Shown here: positions 20,803 to 32,600 of the stretch, one piece after another
Numbering within the stretch: position 1 is the first letter of the stretch
Layout of the letters: every line of letters begins with the position of its first letter
From: Ustulina deusta
Lineage: Eukaryota > Ascomycota > Sordariomycetes > Xylariales > Xylariaceae
Length of the DNA: 64,000 nucleotides
Direction: 5' to 3'
Assembly: GCA_023159155.1 (NCBI GenBank)
Contig: JAJNNX010000014.1
Location: 744,001 to 808,000, forward strand
The notes under the pieces: generated by a model
The model's database searches: none
Told to the model about the DNA's origin: nothing
The model's input: only the letters and a program-made list of their open reading frames with translations
Position numbers and translations under genes: made by a program

Positions 20803-22507
20803 CGTCGTTGATTCGCAAGTTACTGCTAGATCATCATCATGTCTCGGCCGTTGTTCCAGGTTTCCCCACTGGGAGGCAAATGCTAGTACCGAGGTGCATG
20901 TCTGCATCTGGGGAACTTGCTCACCCTTTGCTCGAAGTTATACACCTCCGTCTTTTCCCTTTTCTTCTTTTCCTTTTCCTTTGAAGACGACGTTCTGTTA
21001 TCCAGACACGAGCCGAAGTCATTATGCTAGCTAAGCAGTTTTATGGAGCTTTCCCCAAGTTATACACTGCTTGTAGCCCTACTGCTCTTATAGCCCCACA
21101 AACAGCAAGATCTGTACCTCCCACTTTAACATGATGTAGAAATTAAGAAACAATATGGCGGAAACTGGAGAGTTGGGGTATTGAGTCTTCTATGAGACCT
21201 ATTATCAAGACTACCTACTCATATTGTACCTGACCCCAAGAATTCCTCACTTTGTGCCATCATAGTATGTATTCAATTTAATTGATTTGTTTTTAGATAC
21301 CGTTGGGGGAGGGAATGAAACTCATGGCTCCTCTTAAAAGTTGCACCCATGTCGTTTGGGACTAAACATTAATACCTACATAATAAAATCTCTTGGCAAG
21401 GAGACTGACAACACTTAGTTCCATCCATAGCTGCAGAAAGAAAAGCTTGTCTTTTTTAAAAGTGTTTAGCTTCGTTTTTTGATAACAAACCATTGTCTTC
21501 GAAAAACCGAGGCCGCAGTTGAACTCTACCTAAGGGTTCTAATAACGCGAATGAAGCAATCGGGCGACGACAGTTAAGTTGCGATAAAGGGCTTACAACA
21601 GCTTCTGTCAGCATCTCACTATCTTGCCAAATTCAACCTACCTAGGTTTAGGTGCATCAAGTATGAACATGGATTGTTGCGAAAGAACTCTGTTCTTCAA
21701 TAGGTGATATTTGCGAATACAGTATGAGGCACAAATTGCCCTCATAAAGATGTCAGATCCCATAACATGACAACTTCAATACATAGTGTAAATGGTTGGG
21801 AAGATACGCAGCACAGTGTATAAAAATACGCCTCAAGGAGACTGCTTGCCGATTAGTATAGGTACTTAGTACTCCATTCCGGATCCACACGCAACAATAA
21901 TGGATCATAACCAAAGTTCACCGCTGTTAGGCAAGGGGTTTCTTGGCTATGCCACATCCAGGCTCAGTAACCCCTCCACACATCAACCCTGGTAACAATA
22001 ATAACAATATGAATACCATGGAAGGGGAAAGCTGTTGAGGTTATCTAGGTAGATATCACAATTGTAAACCTACGAGCTGTTGGTAGGTATTATATGCGCC
22101 TAATGCTTGACAGACGAGGAGATACTAGGTAGGTGATGGGATTGGTGCCTTTCGTATTCTGGTGATCAAGACACGGCTGGACTCACACTACTCCCAATCC
22201 TGATAATTACCTCCTATGTAAGTATTATTGCCAGAAATGCCCTTTCCTCCACCCCCAGTAGTCTTGGCTCGTTAACGATCAAGTAGTTCTCGTCCATTTA
22301 TGGCTAGTGCTTACCAGTATGGAATAGGGTCTCCATATAGCTGACAGGCACAATTCATTACGGCGTGTTCGCCTCGTCGGGTATCATTATAAGAATACCG
22401 TAGATCCCATCTGTATAGAAAACGATCGTCCTCTTAAGTAAGGCAGGTAGGTAGTATTCACAGATTATGTAAGGCTACATGAGCACTCACAGGCTCTTGG
22501 ACTTTCT
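20803..22507. other. Intergenic DNA, 1.7 kb
   Basis: No gene is supported. The sequence is moderately AT-rich and carries several TACCTA/TAGGTA short words (for example near 21640, 22045, 22125 and 22440). The final 100 bases precede the membrane protein start and presumably include its promoter. Confidence 0.5.
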
Positions 22508-24802
22508 ATGGCTTCAACTCAACATCTCCCACCGGCCTATACATCCCAAAGGAAACCTTTCGGGTCTCCTGTGAAGACTTCGCATAGGTATCAATCGACC
22601 TTCGTGTTCGCCTTCTTCTTCCTCTTTCTCTTAATAGCACCATGGGTCTTTCTGAATTTTCTCAGCACCAGGCCGATAGGGGGCAAATATTATGTTAGCT
22701 CGTGGCAGGATGTGAGCGGTTGGATGGGCGAAGATGCAGTGAAGACGTCGGGGCAGTTGTATCGAGCTTCTGGAGTTCTCTACGCCCTAACCGCCGTTTT
22801 GACGTTTCCCATATTGTCCATGGTGCTTAACCATGCAGCTGTCGTCTTTGTCCAGCGGCGACATCCCGACCAGCGCCTGGATGCATCCCAGATGCTGTCC
22901 CTAGCTGATGCCCCATGGTCAAGGCTGCCATCACTCCGTACCTTTTACGCACCGGGAAGTGGTTATGCTTACGGAGCAATGGCGCTAGTTGCTCTAGGCA
23001 AGCCTTGAGAGTTCTCACCGCGTCAAGGATTAGTTAACTAACCATGAGGTTTAGGCTTCACCCAGCTAATATTGCAATCGGCTCTGGTAACTGGGGAGGA
23101 GGTGCGAGTAGCGACATATCTCGACGTGCCTTTGGCTGAATGGCAGGGTGGGCGCTACAGTCAACGGCGCCACAGCGTCGTCGGATACGATTCAAATCCC
23201 GACCGGATAGCTCAAGTACCGATTGCTCTTGTGACTCAGGAAGTGGCCGCTAGGTTGTCCACTGAGTCCAGCCTGGGTGTTCAACCACGACGTTGGTACG
23301 AAGAACTAGATCCATCCGCCAAATCGTTTATATATGGATATGAACCACCTTCCTTCGCCGCGGCGTTCCCATCCAGCGTCGACACTGGTGTACTGCGGTA
23401 TCATGCCATGCGCCTCAATACGTCGGTCCAATGCGAGGCCGTTTCAAGAGATATCTTTCCAGACACTTGTCCCGGGCCCTTGCCGTTTTATGGTAACGTG
23501 TCATTGCCGAGCCGCGACGGCGAGCATGATCCCGCTTACGGCAAGCCAAACATTCTCATTCGCTGGTGTGTTCCAGGCAACATTAGTTCCTCTCCCTGGT
23601 CATTAAGTCGTGATCGCCAGAGCATTGCCGAAGACTTCTTTATTGACGTCTTTCTACCTGAAGGGAGTTACTCCTCTGTATTCAAAGAATCATTTACGAC
23701 ACATTGCTCGGCAAGTACGACTCGTGGTTATTTCGAACTCCCGAATTATCATAACAACTTCAAGCATGGTCCCTTGCTCGAGAACTGGACTATTCCACAA
23801 GAACACTCCGCAATTGCAAATGATGAGGACGAGTCCGAGTAAGTCTTCCTCTGCCACCAGAGACCTGCACCCAACCCCGTCCTAGGACGACTAACAGGGC
23901 AAATAATTAGGTTTGAATCGCCCTATCTTAGCTGGAACTACTTTAGCAACTATCCGTATGATTACCGTCAAGCCACACCAGGACCTCTGACGACTGCGAT
24001 GATTTCGATGTTCGGGAACGAAAGCTGGATCCCGCCGTTACAGAACATCTCAGAAACCTCCGATTCTTCCACCCTGGACACCATATACAGAGATATGTGT
24101 ACCGGAGGCATCCCCTTCCTGTTGTGGTATTACGCAAGCGGCTTCTCCGTTTACGGGAGTTCCTGCCGTGTTGCCGGAGGGTCGTACCATGAGGATGGCC
24201 ATGTCCGGCTACTTGACATAAAATACCAAGTCTACGGCTGGTTTAGGTATTTCAGCGATACTTCGAATGTCAACGAAACACTTGCATCAGCCGCATTCTT
24301 CGCAAACGAGGCGACCCTGACAAGAGCCAGCTTGCGTTCTAACACTTACTCGGACTCTGGCGTCATCCACACCTCGCCAGGAGCGACAGTACGCAAGCCG
24401 AGCATTTCCCGCCCGGCACAGATCGTGATCTCGGTTCTGATCGGCGCAGAAGCGCTGGCAATCCTTCTCCTTCTAGCTTATATCTATCGCAAGCCGACAT
24501 TCACTCGCCGCCTAGATGCTCTGATCGTCGCGACGATCGGGGCACAGCTCTCGGCTGCGGGCGTAGAGCTGCCGCATCTAAACGAAACCGGCGCGAATCG
24601 ATACAAACACTTGAAAGAGCATGATGGCGTCATCGGACTCAGTCACGGTAGTCTGACGGATGAAGAATCGCGTGGTGTCTCAAACCAAGGGTCTACGCCT
24701 GGACAATCTGGGACTAACGTGGGCAGTGATATTGAACTCGCTGCGATAGACCAACCGCAGCCGTCTAAGATACTCATTGTCGGAGGGATTGGGACACTAT
24801 GA
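22508..24802 (+). CDS. Unrecognised fungal membrane protein with large ectodomain, three exons
   Basis: I do not recognise the family. Exons 22508-22997, 23055-23838 and 23911-24802 join in frame to 721 residues. The N-terminus is cytosolic-looking, then come hydrophobic segments at about 29-52, 88-112 and 153-175. A region of about 400 residues is rich in N-x-S/T sites, with paired Cys and many Tyr/Trp, suggesting a glycosylated outer domain. A last membrane segment at about 597-618 (VLIGAEALAILLLLAYIY) is followed by a soluble tail of about 100 residues. Intron 1 has a GC donor (GCAAGC at 22998) with a good CTAAC branch; only this splice keeps the frame. Intron 2 is canonical. Similar multi-span proteins of unknown role are common in Pezizomycotina. 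Confidence 0.72.
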
Positions 24803-26816
24803 TGCATGTGGCCGTTGGAAATATGACAGGAGCATGCTGGCGACAAAACCAACATAATGCATTGGGACGTGAAGGTAATATTATATCTCGACGATGGCTG
24901 GATGGTGGTAGATACTGTGTTCTATCAGAACCTAGTATTGCAGTGATATAGGACAAAGAGATCGAGATCCATTAATTACATGTACAGTAGTTTTGGGATT
25001 GTTTTCTATGTAGGTCTGTACATCAGTCATCCGAGAAGTACATAGTGGGATAAATAATAGAGAACCATATCTATGCTTTCGTCGCGCTTTCTCAACTGGC
25101 GACTACCCCCTCTTTTTTTTTTTTTTGGCAGACTAACCTCTGCAAATTTCTTCCCACACGACGGCATGTTTCACTGTCGCAGTTCCGGCCACAAGCATAG
25201 AAATGTCTGCAGACACCGCGACACCCAACTTTGGGGGCGTTGTACTTTTGCCAGCGGCTTACCGGGGTAGTGCTGCGGCTCTGCTCTGTGACATTCCGGG
25301 TTCACCCTGAATTGATCGCTTCATTTGTGACAATCCCTTATAGGGTAGGTAATACTAGCAGGGAAGCATGGTGCTCATTTTCTTGGGGTGGAAATATCAT
25401 ACGATTGGCGAAAAGACCCTACCGGTGACTGCATGTTATGGCTTGGCGGCAGCTATATAATTAGAAGCTTACTACTGGCCAAGCCGCCCTTTTGCCATAG
25501 GTAATACCAAGCATTGCCCCCCGCCTACACATCGCCGCGTGCGGCACAATCCAAGTCAGCTGTGGGGAGCTTAAGCGAACAGATATCTTCCTCCACCGTT
25601 CGTGTCGCTACTCTACATGCAGTGGCATGCATATTACACATCCAGCTGTATCCCAATCCTTTCGGTCATTCTCCTTGGCTATCGTCTGCCTAGTTTAGCT
25701 GTGTGTTCGCAACAGGGTTGTTGTTCGTCACGACATCGTTACATGACAACTGCATCAAGCTTCGGGATAGAATTTGGAAAGCAAATCGATTGCCGAGTTT
25801 TACGTGCCATGAAAAATCCCTACAGACGCCAGGGATCTATTCGTTGTCGAGACTGCTTGTTAGTGTCTCCTGTTTTTTAGGGCTGAGACTCAGGTTAGGT
25901 AAAATGCTTAGCAAATTAGGGTCGAGCTAACCTTAGCACGGGTAATACTGGGTATTGTGGTCGGGGGGCGGCTTGGTGGATTCCTGTAATAGCAGCTGTT
26001 TTCTATACGGGGCGAAAGATTATGAGGTGCACCCCAGCATTTTGATAACCTTCTGCACGAAAATTAAGCATAAATGGCAATATAACACATAGCGTTATTC
26101 TCAATTACTGACGTAGACAATGCCAGCAAAGTTAGTATTAGGGTATCCATTTCCAGTGAGATCGCACAGCTGATAGGGGAATTGGCCACAGATGTTGCTA
26201 AACCAATGGGGATATTTCGGATCGTTCTCTTGGATACCTTGGAACAGGCTAGCACGGGGCTCTAGATAAAGGGTTCGTTTGGCTGAGTTTTGAATTAGGT
26301 AAGGGTCTGGCTGTTGTGTTAATCGATTGAATCCTGTACTGAGATAGTGACTTTTAACCGCTTTTTCATGAAAAAGTCAATTTGTCTACCAACTCCAGTC
26401 GCCGACTTCATATCTTAGCTAGCGGATGTGGTTTCATTACCCTCACCGGAATGCTGAAGTTGACAGCGATATTGCTGGTCAAATACATAATGTAGCACAA
26501 ATACAGCTAATTCTCCTAGTCTTCGGATGGGACAGACCGACGGGAAGATTTTAAGTGTTCCGTTAGACTCACGATTTTCTCTCAAGGTAGTCCAATTCTA
26601 AAAGTAATAGCTGAGGTATATAAAGAAACAGTGTAGTGTTCGCTGAAATATATGTTTCGCAAAATTCCCAATCTTAGCAAGCAAACAAGCTAAAAGAACG
26701 ATGAAAAAAAAAGCAGCATAACAACTCTGGATATAAGATAACCCTCACTCGAAATATCTTTTGAAACTTTCCCTTAAGCATCAGAGGTCTTGTGTGGTAC
26801 ACGGCTTATCCCGATG
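24803..26816. other. Gene-poor interval, 2 kb
   Basis: I see no supported gene or RNA. It includes a T-run at about 25111-25127. Short open frames at 25073-25930 overlap each other in several frames and show no domain. The interval separates the 3' ends of the membrane protein gene and the arrestin-like gene. Confidence 0.5.
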
Positions 26817-28109
26817 CTACCCATCGCTAGTTGAGGCCTTCTCATACGGAGGTGCAGGCTCGTACCGTGGCAAATCGGATTCCTGGTTTTCCACATTGTG
26901 GGGCTGTGAAGAAGGACCCGCTGTAGTAGGCGGTGGTCGAGGAGCGATTTTAAGTGGTGGGTGTATAGTGGTGATATATTCTTTTTCAATCTTCTTCACT
27001 TTGTCCGTGAGCTCAAACGCAAAACTGATGCTGGTGCTATAGGCATGTGAAATGTTGTATGTCGCAAAAGACGAGCTAAATGTGCCCGTATTTCCACTGC
27101 CTAGAGCTTGCGCGTTGACGATCTTGGTGAATTCATTGGCCTTAGAAAATGGCTCGTTGGTGTCTATGACACCCATCACATCGCATACCGTGTAATCTCC
27201 CTCAGATTCCGGAGAGCTGAATAATGACCTCTCTGCTCGAACTTGTGTGTAGGCCGAGATTCGCATGCGGAAGTTCGTCAGCCGAACTTGGGGAACTAGA
27301 GTCGCGGTACACTCACGTTCCCGGGGGTTTATTTTGACTTCAAAGCAAACAGGCTGCCCAAGATGAACATCTTGAGGTGCCAAGCAGACCCAGTCAAAGG
27401 CATACGTAGGAAAATGCCCTGCACCGAACCAAGCTTTGGTCTTCTGCTTGAACCCGGACGGCCGATCGGACTCTGGTAAGAGTAGTTCATTTCTCACTGA
27501 TATGAAGCCACGCCAATCAGAGGGTCTTGGATCTGCGGGCTGGGAAACTCTTGGGCGCTCATAGTAAACCACGGGTTCTAGGTACTTGGTTGGCTTGTTC
27601 ACGTCCACGTGCAATTGAGGCATGACGACGTCAACCCCGACACGGTACTCGACAAATGCTTCGTATCTATGCGAAAAGCCATGATAAGAGTTTTGAAAGC
27701 TCGGTGGCAGTGGTTGATTCTGATGGCATATGAATCTGGGATCCTCATCGAAATCATCTGTTACCATAGCATTGGCGGTCTCAGGGAAGACGAGGCTGAA
27801 CGGGAATATCGCCGTGTCTCCTGGCTGCGCTCTGAACGAGTCATTGTGCACGAGCACCCTCTGGGAAAATAGCGGTGCTCGGCCGCGATAGATGCTGGTG
27901 GTTTGGCCGTTGGATTTCCAGACTTTCGTCTTTGCACGCCCGTGCAGAAAGACGAAGACCTTGAGAGGCCCAAAAAGCTCGGCACCGGCATTCTTCTGCC
28001 CAGGAGAATATCTTATGTTAACATGTCCCAGGACTGGATCGCGACTGCCACAATGGACCTTCCCCGGCTCGTTGAGGACGATCTGTGTATGAAGCGTGCC
28101 GACCGACAT
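26817..28109 (-). CDS. Arrestin-like (alpha-arrestin family) protein
   Basis: Fungal alpha-arrestins link plasma-membrane proteins to a Nedd4/Rsp5-type ubiquitin ligase and so control endocytosis of transporters. From the Met at 28109 (MSVGTLHTQIVL) the protein has 430 residues. The N-terminal arrestin beta-sandwich is recognisable (KVFVFLHGRAKTKVW, FPFSLVFPE), followed by an arrestin C-like region with YEAFVEYRVGVDV. The C-terminal tail is Pro-rich and contains LPRY, an LPxY-type WW-domain ligand, then APPYE. The frame is open 40 codons further upstream, but the arrestin fold begins at the chosen Met. No intron is needed. The precise cargo is unknown. The gene lies tail-to-tail with the membrane protein gene upstream in the window. 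Confidence 0.72.
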   Translation of the reverse strand: MSVGTLHTQIVLNEPGKVHCGSRDPVLGHVNIRYSPGQKNAGAELFGPLKVFVFLHGRAKTKVWKSNGQTTSIYRGRAPLFSQRVLVHNDSFRAQPGDTAIFPFSLVFPETANAMVTDDFDEDPRFICHQNQPLPPSFQNSYHGFSHRYEAFVEYRVGVDVVMPQLHVDVNKPTKYLEPVVYYERPRVSQPADPRPSDWRGFISVRNELLLPESDRPSGFKQKTKAWFGAGHFPTYAFDWVCLAPQDVHLGQPVCFEVKINPRERECTATLVPQVRLTNFRMRISAYTQVRAERSLFSSPESEGDYTVCDVMGVIDTNEPFSKANEFTKIVNAQALGSGNTGTFSSSFATYNISHAYSTSISFAFELTDKVKKIEKEYITTIHPPLKIAPRPPPTTAGPSSQPHNVENQESDLPRYEPAPPYEKASTSDG

Positions 28110-29685
28110 CCCAGAGGAGATTGAGTTGTCTTGACGAATATGGCTCGTTTCGCGGGTATGCCGATGTTGTATGAGTAGGTGGGAGATATGAGAGTGGACA
28201 GCGGAGTGCGCTACCAGAAATCCTTTCATCTATATATAACGTCCTACGAGTGTGGCGATGGTGTGGCTGTGTAAGTGCCGTTCTGACATGGGGTGATCCG
28301 CGTAGGTACTGCGTAGACTATCTAGTAGACATCCAGTAAAATAATTCAACCTGATAATCAGAATCAGCGCCTGAGTGGCAACCTTAGAAGAAAACTATGC
28401 GCCTACCTATTACTTGAGGTGGAGGCGGAGCATAGGTAGCAGGTACTTTATCCTTGACATCGACACCTGCGGCTTGTATCAATCGGTCTTCCCCAACAAT
28501 TTGATAGCCTGGCATTCAATGATACTGACGTCGAACGTTATCGTTGCAATACCAAAAGTATTTGGAAGTATATGCGATCCCTATTGACGTCCATAAATTA
28601 ATGAAGCTTTTAGTACTTAACTACACCATAAAATAGGTAGAAAATGTACAGTTGAGCATTAGTGTAAGTGGGACCGTCAAGCGTTTTTACGGGGTAATGC
28701 AGACCGCTGGTTTAGTGTACGGCACAGGTGACAAGTGGTTGGCAATCAATTTTAGGTACTTAAGTATTTATCTTTGTTCGAGGAGGTAATCCTTGGTTCA
28801 GGAATGTGGGAAGGTACCTAACAAAGGACAGTGTCGATATTACCCCTCACGGTGGATTCCATGTCAATTACTCCTCTTTTCTACAACATCGCTATTCCAC
28901 TCGACGCTAGAACCCGTCCAGAACACCACTTCGCTCGAGTTCACGCCATGCACCAGGTCATGCGAGAAACTCTAAACTATGCCCTTCAAGGACGCGGAGC
29001 TAATATTCCAGCCAACTGTAAACCCGGAAACGCTTCAAGAGGAACCATTTTCGGCTGCGAGGCATCAATACCTAACTACAGAATAACAGGAACCAACACT
29101 TCAGCGTCAACCTTGCCAACAACCACGTTTATCAAGCTATCGATTCAAGTCTCTACAAATGCCATATTTATATCAACTACACCATCTGCTCGTTCGCCAT
29201 CGCTGTTACTGTTGGAATGGTAGGTATATAAATAAGCATGCTATTCAGCTTACCTGACGATGTGAGAGAAGTAGGAAGACCTGTTTACAGTACCTACTCG
29301 ACGGGATACCCTGCGCCCTTTGGCTACATATGCTGTGTCTCTTTGACCGAGTGTGATACTTTCTACAGATACCAAGTGAAGCTCAGCCGAGGTCTCTGAA
29401 ATGCGATGACCCAAGCCACCACCACCTACCGCCATGTTACAGCCTCAAGTAACTGGCTCGCTTAATCCAGGCAGACTTGGCCGATGCTCACGTTGCTTGA
29501 TCGGATTTTATTGGAGAGCGTAGCGCTGGCTAACCGGCAAGTCTTTTCAACCCCGCTTCAAATCATCCGTAACACTTCTCACTGCTCTGGTCCTCATCAC
29601 TGCCACTGCTGCCGCATAATTGCTTTGAACACCACGGCTCAAAGACCTTTATCGTTCCCTTTCCAATGTCATCGCTCACCGAATC
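28110..29685. other. Intergenic DNA between arrestin-like and NLR-like genes
   Basis: The two flanking genes are divergent, so this should hold both promoters. An open frame at 28831-29223 (130 codons) has no recognisable domain. At the NLR start, an ATG 15 bases upstream in another frame gives a 12-codon upstream ORF that overlaps the start codon. TACCTA/TAGGTA words recur at about 28395-28440 and 28640-28810. Confidence 0.45.
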
Positions 29686-32600
29686 ATGGATCCACAGACA
29701 GTAAACGAGGGCGTTGTCGTCAGGACCCTAGGATTTACTACCCTTGCTAACCCTGACAGGGCTACGGTCGAGTACGGAGTCATCCTCCCGCAAATTGGTA
29801 ATTTGCTAACCGACTTCATAGCATCATCCTGATCCACGGCCTCCAAGGTCATCCTAGGAATACCTGGCTGTATTCTTCACCGACAGAAAAGCCGCCCTTC
29901 TTCCGCCGCTTCGGGAGGAGGAAACTACGGTCCCAAGACGCCGAACCGCAAGAAACGTTCTGGCCCCTTGACATCTTACCCCGAGACTTTCCGGACGCGA
30001 GAATCATGACATATGGGTACGACTCGCACATCACACATTGGTTCAAGGGTTCCGCAATGCAGCTTGATATCGATCAGTATGGGGAAGGCCTGCTGAGTGC
30101 TATGGAAACTTGCCGACGGGACAATCCTCATCGTCCTCTTATTCTCATCGCCCACAGTCTCGGAGGGCTGATATTGAAGGATATAAGCCTCCAAAGTAAT
30201 ACCATCGTGCCTCGTAACTAACTAGCCTATCGGCTCTCCGACGTGCGAGAAGTTCCGCTGAAGAGCGCTTTAAGCATGTTTACAATTCCATCCGGGCGCT
30301 CTTGTTCTTCGGAACACCCCATAGAGGAGGGTCGTACGTCGAACTGGGCCTCACTGTGAGGAGAATCGCGGTCTTGGCAGGATTCGATGCGAACGACAGG
30401 GTCCTTCGCAGCTTATCCTTCGATAGCGGTCAGGCAAGGATCCTTCGAGAAGAGTTCGCACTGGTTTTAAAGGACCTAAATCCGAGGTTATTTATCTTTC
30501 AAGAAGGACTTGGCCTCACTGCATTTGGGCCGCTTAACGGGAAGGTGCGTAGCAATAGACAATATTGGTTAAACATAACTAAATTATGGAAAGGTTGTCG
30601 AAGACTTCTCTTCCGCTTTAGATGTCGGCGAGCAAAAGGAAACAATTGTTGCTAATCACATGAACATGTGTCGCTTCAATGGGGACGATGACGACGGTTA
30701 CGTCAAGATCAAGGGGGCACTGGAGCTTGCTATATCTGAAATCTCCTCGGTTCTGCGTCAAGGTATGGGCAACAGCATCACGGCCTAATCAAATACACAC
30801 CTATTATTTTGTCGCGAATTAATCTAGTTTTATTTTCTTAATATATATTTTCTTTTGCTGATCATAACAAATCTGCATTCGAGGACTCCCTAGAGGAACC
30901 TAAACTAACATAAATTCTTACAGATCATGATCCCGAGAAGGTAAATCTCATTTATCCAGTCGATCCCTCCAATTTTAAGAATGATATCATCGGGGAGGAC
31001 AACCAGCTGTTGGAAAACACTGGATCTTGGATTTTCAAAGGAACCACCACAACCGTCGATGGGGATTCCGGCAGGAAACAGTCCAGATTAGCAGCGGAAG
31101 CCTTCGCCAAGTGGGTAAATCATGACCTCCCGCGAGTACTTTGGATAAAAGGCGAACCTGGGAAGGGTAAGACAATGCTCGCCATCTCTGTTGTTGATGA
31201 GCTCCAACGACGTAACCAATTCAATGTTGCGCATTTCTTCTGTAAAAATTCCGAGGATAAGAGGAACACCGCAGTTGACATCATCGAAAGCATCCTTCGT
31301 CAAATTTACTCCTGGCAACCGGAGCTTCTCTCTCATTTCGATGCCTGTGAGAAGGATTTACGTGGGATGACAAAGCCGGATTGGAAATTTTCCACTCTCT
31401 GGAAGGTGTTAGAGAACACTATTAAGGATTCGAAATTCCGAACAAGCTATTTCGTAATCGATGGTCTTGACGAATGCGACGATACCTCGGCCGTACTATT
31501 CCTGGAACGGTTACGTCGAATGAACTTTGAGCTAGGAAAAGAGATCAACCACCGCACGAAGGTCCAATGGCTCATTACCAGCAGAGACGAAGGCGTTATC
31601 ACCCGGGAACTTCGAGAATTCCAGCCAGAAAAAGCTTTCATCATAAGTTTGGAGGACAATTCGGAGGAAGTACGGAAATCTGTTGAGCAATACATCGCGA
31701 ACAGAGTCCGAAAATTAGCAGTACAGGAGGGCTATGACAGAAGTCTGCAGGCGATTGTTGAGGACGAGGGCATCCGATTTTACATTCGCTTATGCAGGTC
31801 TTTTCTGAGAATCCAATCGGATATCGTCTCCATAAAACATCAGTCAGTGAAGGACTATCTAGTTCCAATGCGCTGCGCGGGCGCCTGCCCTAGAGAATAC
31901 GATTTCAAGGTGTTATATCACCCAAATCCGGCACGTTGCCCGTGTGCCCATCGCTTGCTTTTACCAGGCAATTACCCCTCAGTCGATCGAGCATCTGTCG
32001 TCTTTCCAATAGATGAAGTGGAAGGACACCGCGCAATCTTATTACGGTCGATTGACTCCATGACAGAGGTGCTGCGAAAGGATATATACAACTTATCGCA
32101 GCCAAGCTGTTCTATCGCAGAAGTCGAGGTCCCCGACCCCGACCCACTCGCTTCGATTCGATACGCTTGTGCCTACTGGATCGACCATCTTAGTGCGATT
32201 GAAAGCTGTCATGACGGTGTTGGCTTCGGCGATATCGGCAAAATCAACCGCTTTTTGGAGAAGCAAGTCCTGTATTGGCTTGAAGCAATGAGTCTAATGG
32301 AAAGCATCCCGGAGGCTATTGCTATGCTAATGGGTCTGGAGTCTGCTATTGTGGTAAGCACCTTGATTCTAACATATTCCTTAATGGTAACCTAATCAGT
32401 GTTAAGCGCGACAAACAACACGATGAACAACGAAATTTACTATCCTCCATAGTTTATGATGCAAAAAGATTCACCCTCGCCTTTAAATCAATCACTGAAA
32501 TATACCCTCTGCAAATTTACAACTCCGCGCTTCTTTTCAGTCCCGCCAAAAGTACCATTCGCAATGGGTTTTCTAAAGAAATACCAGCCTGGGTACAAAA

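Noticed and set aside
24803..26816. Missed gene in the 2-kb gap before the arrestin-like gene
   Set aside because: Open frames are short, overlap each other in several frames and show no domain text or consistent splice sites.
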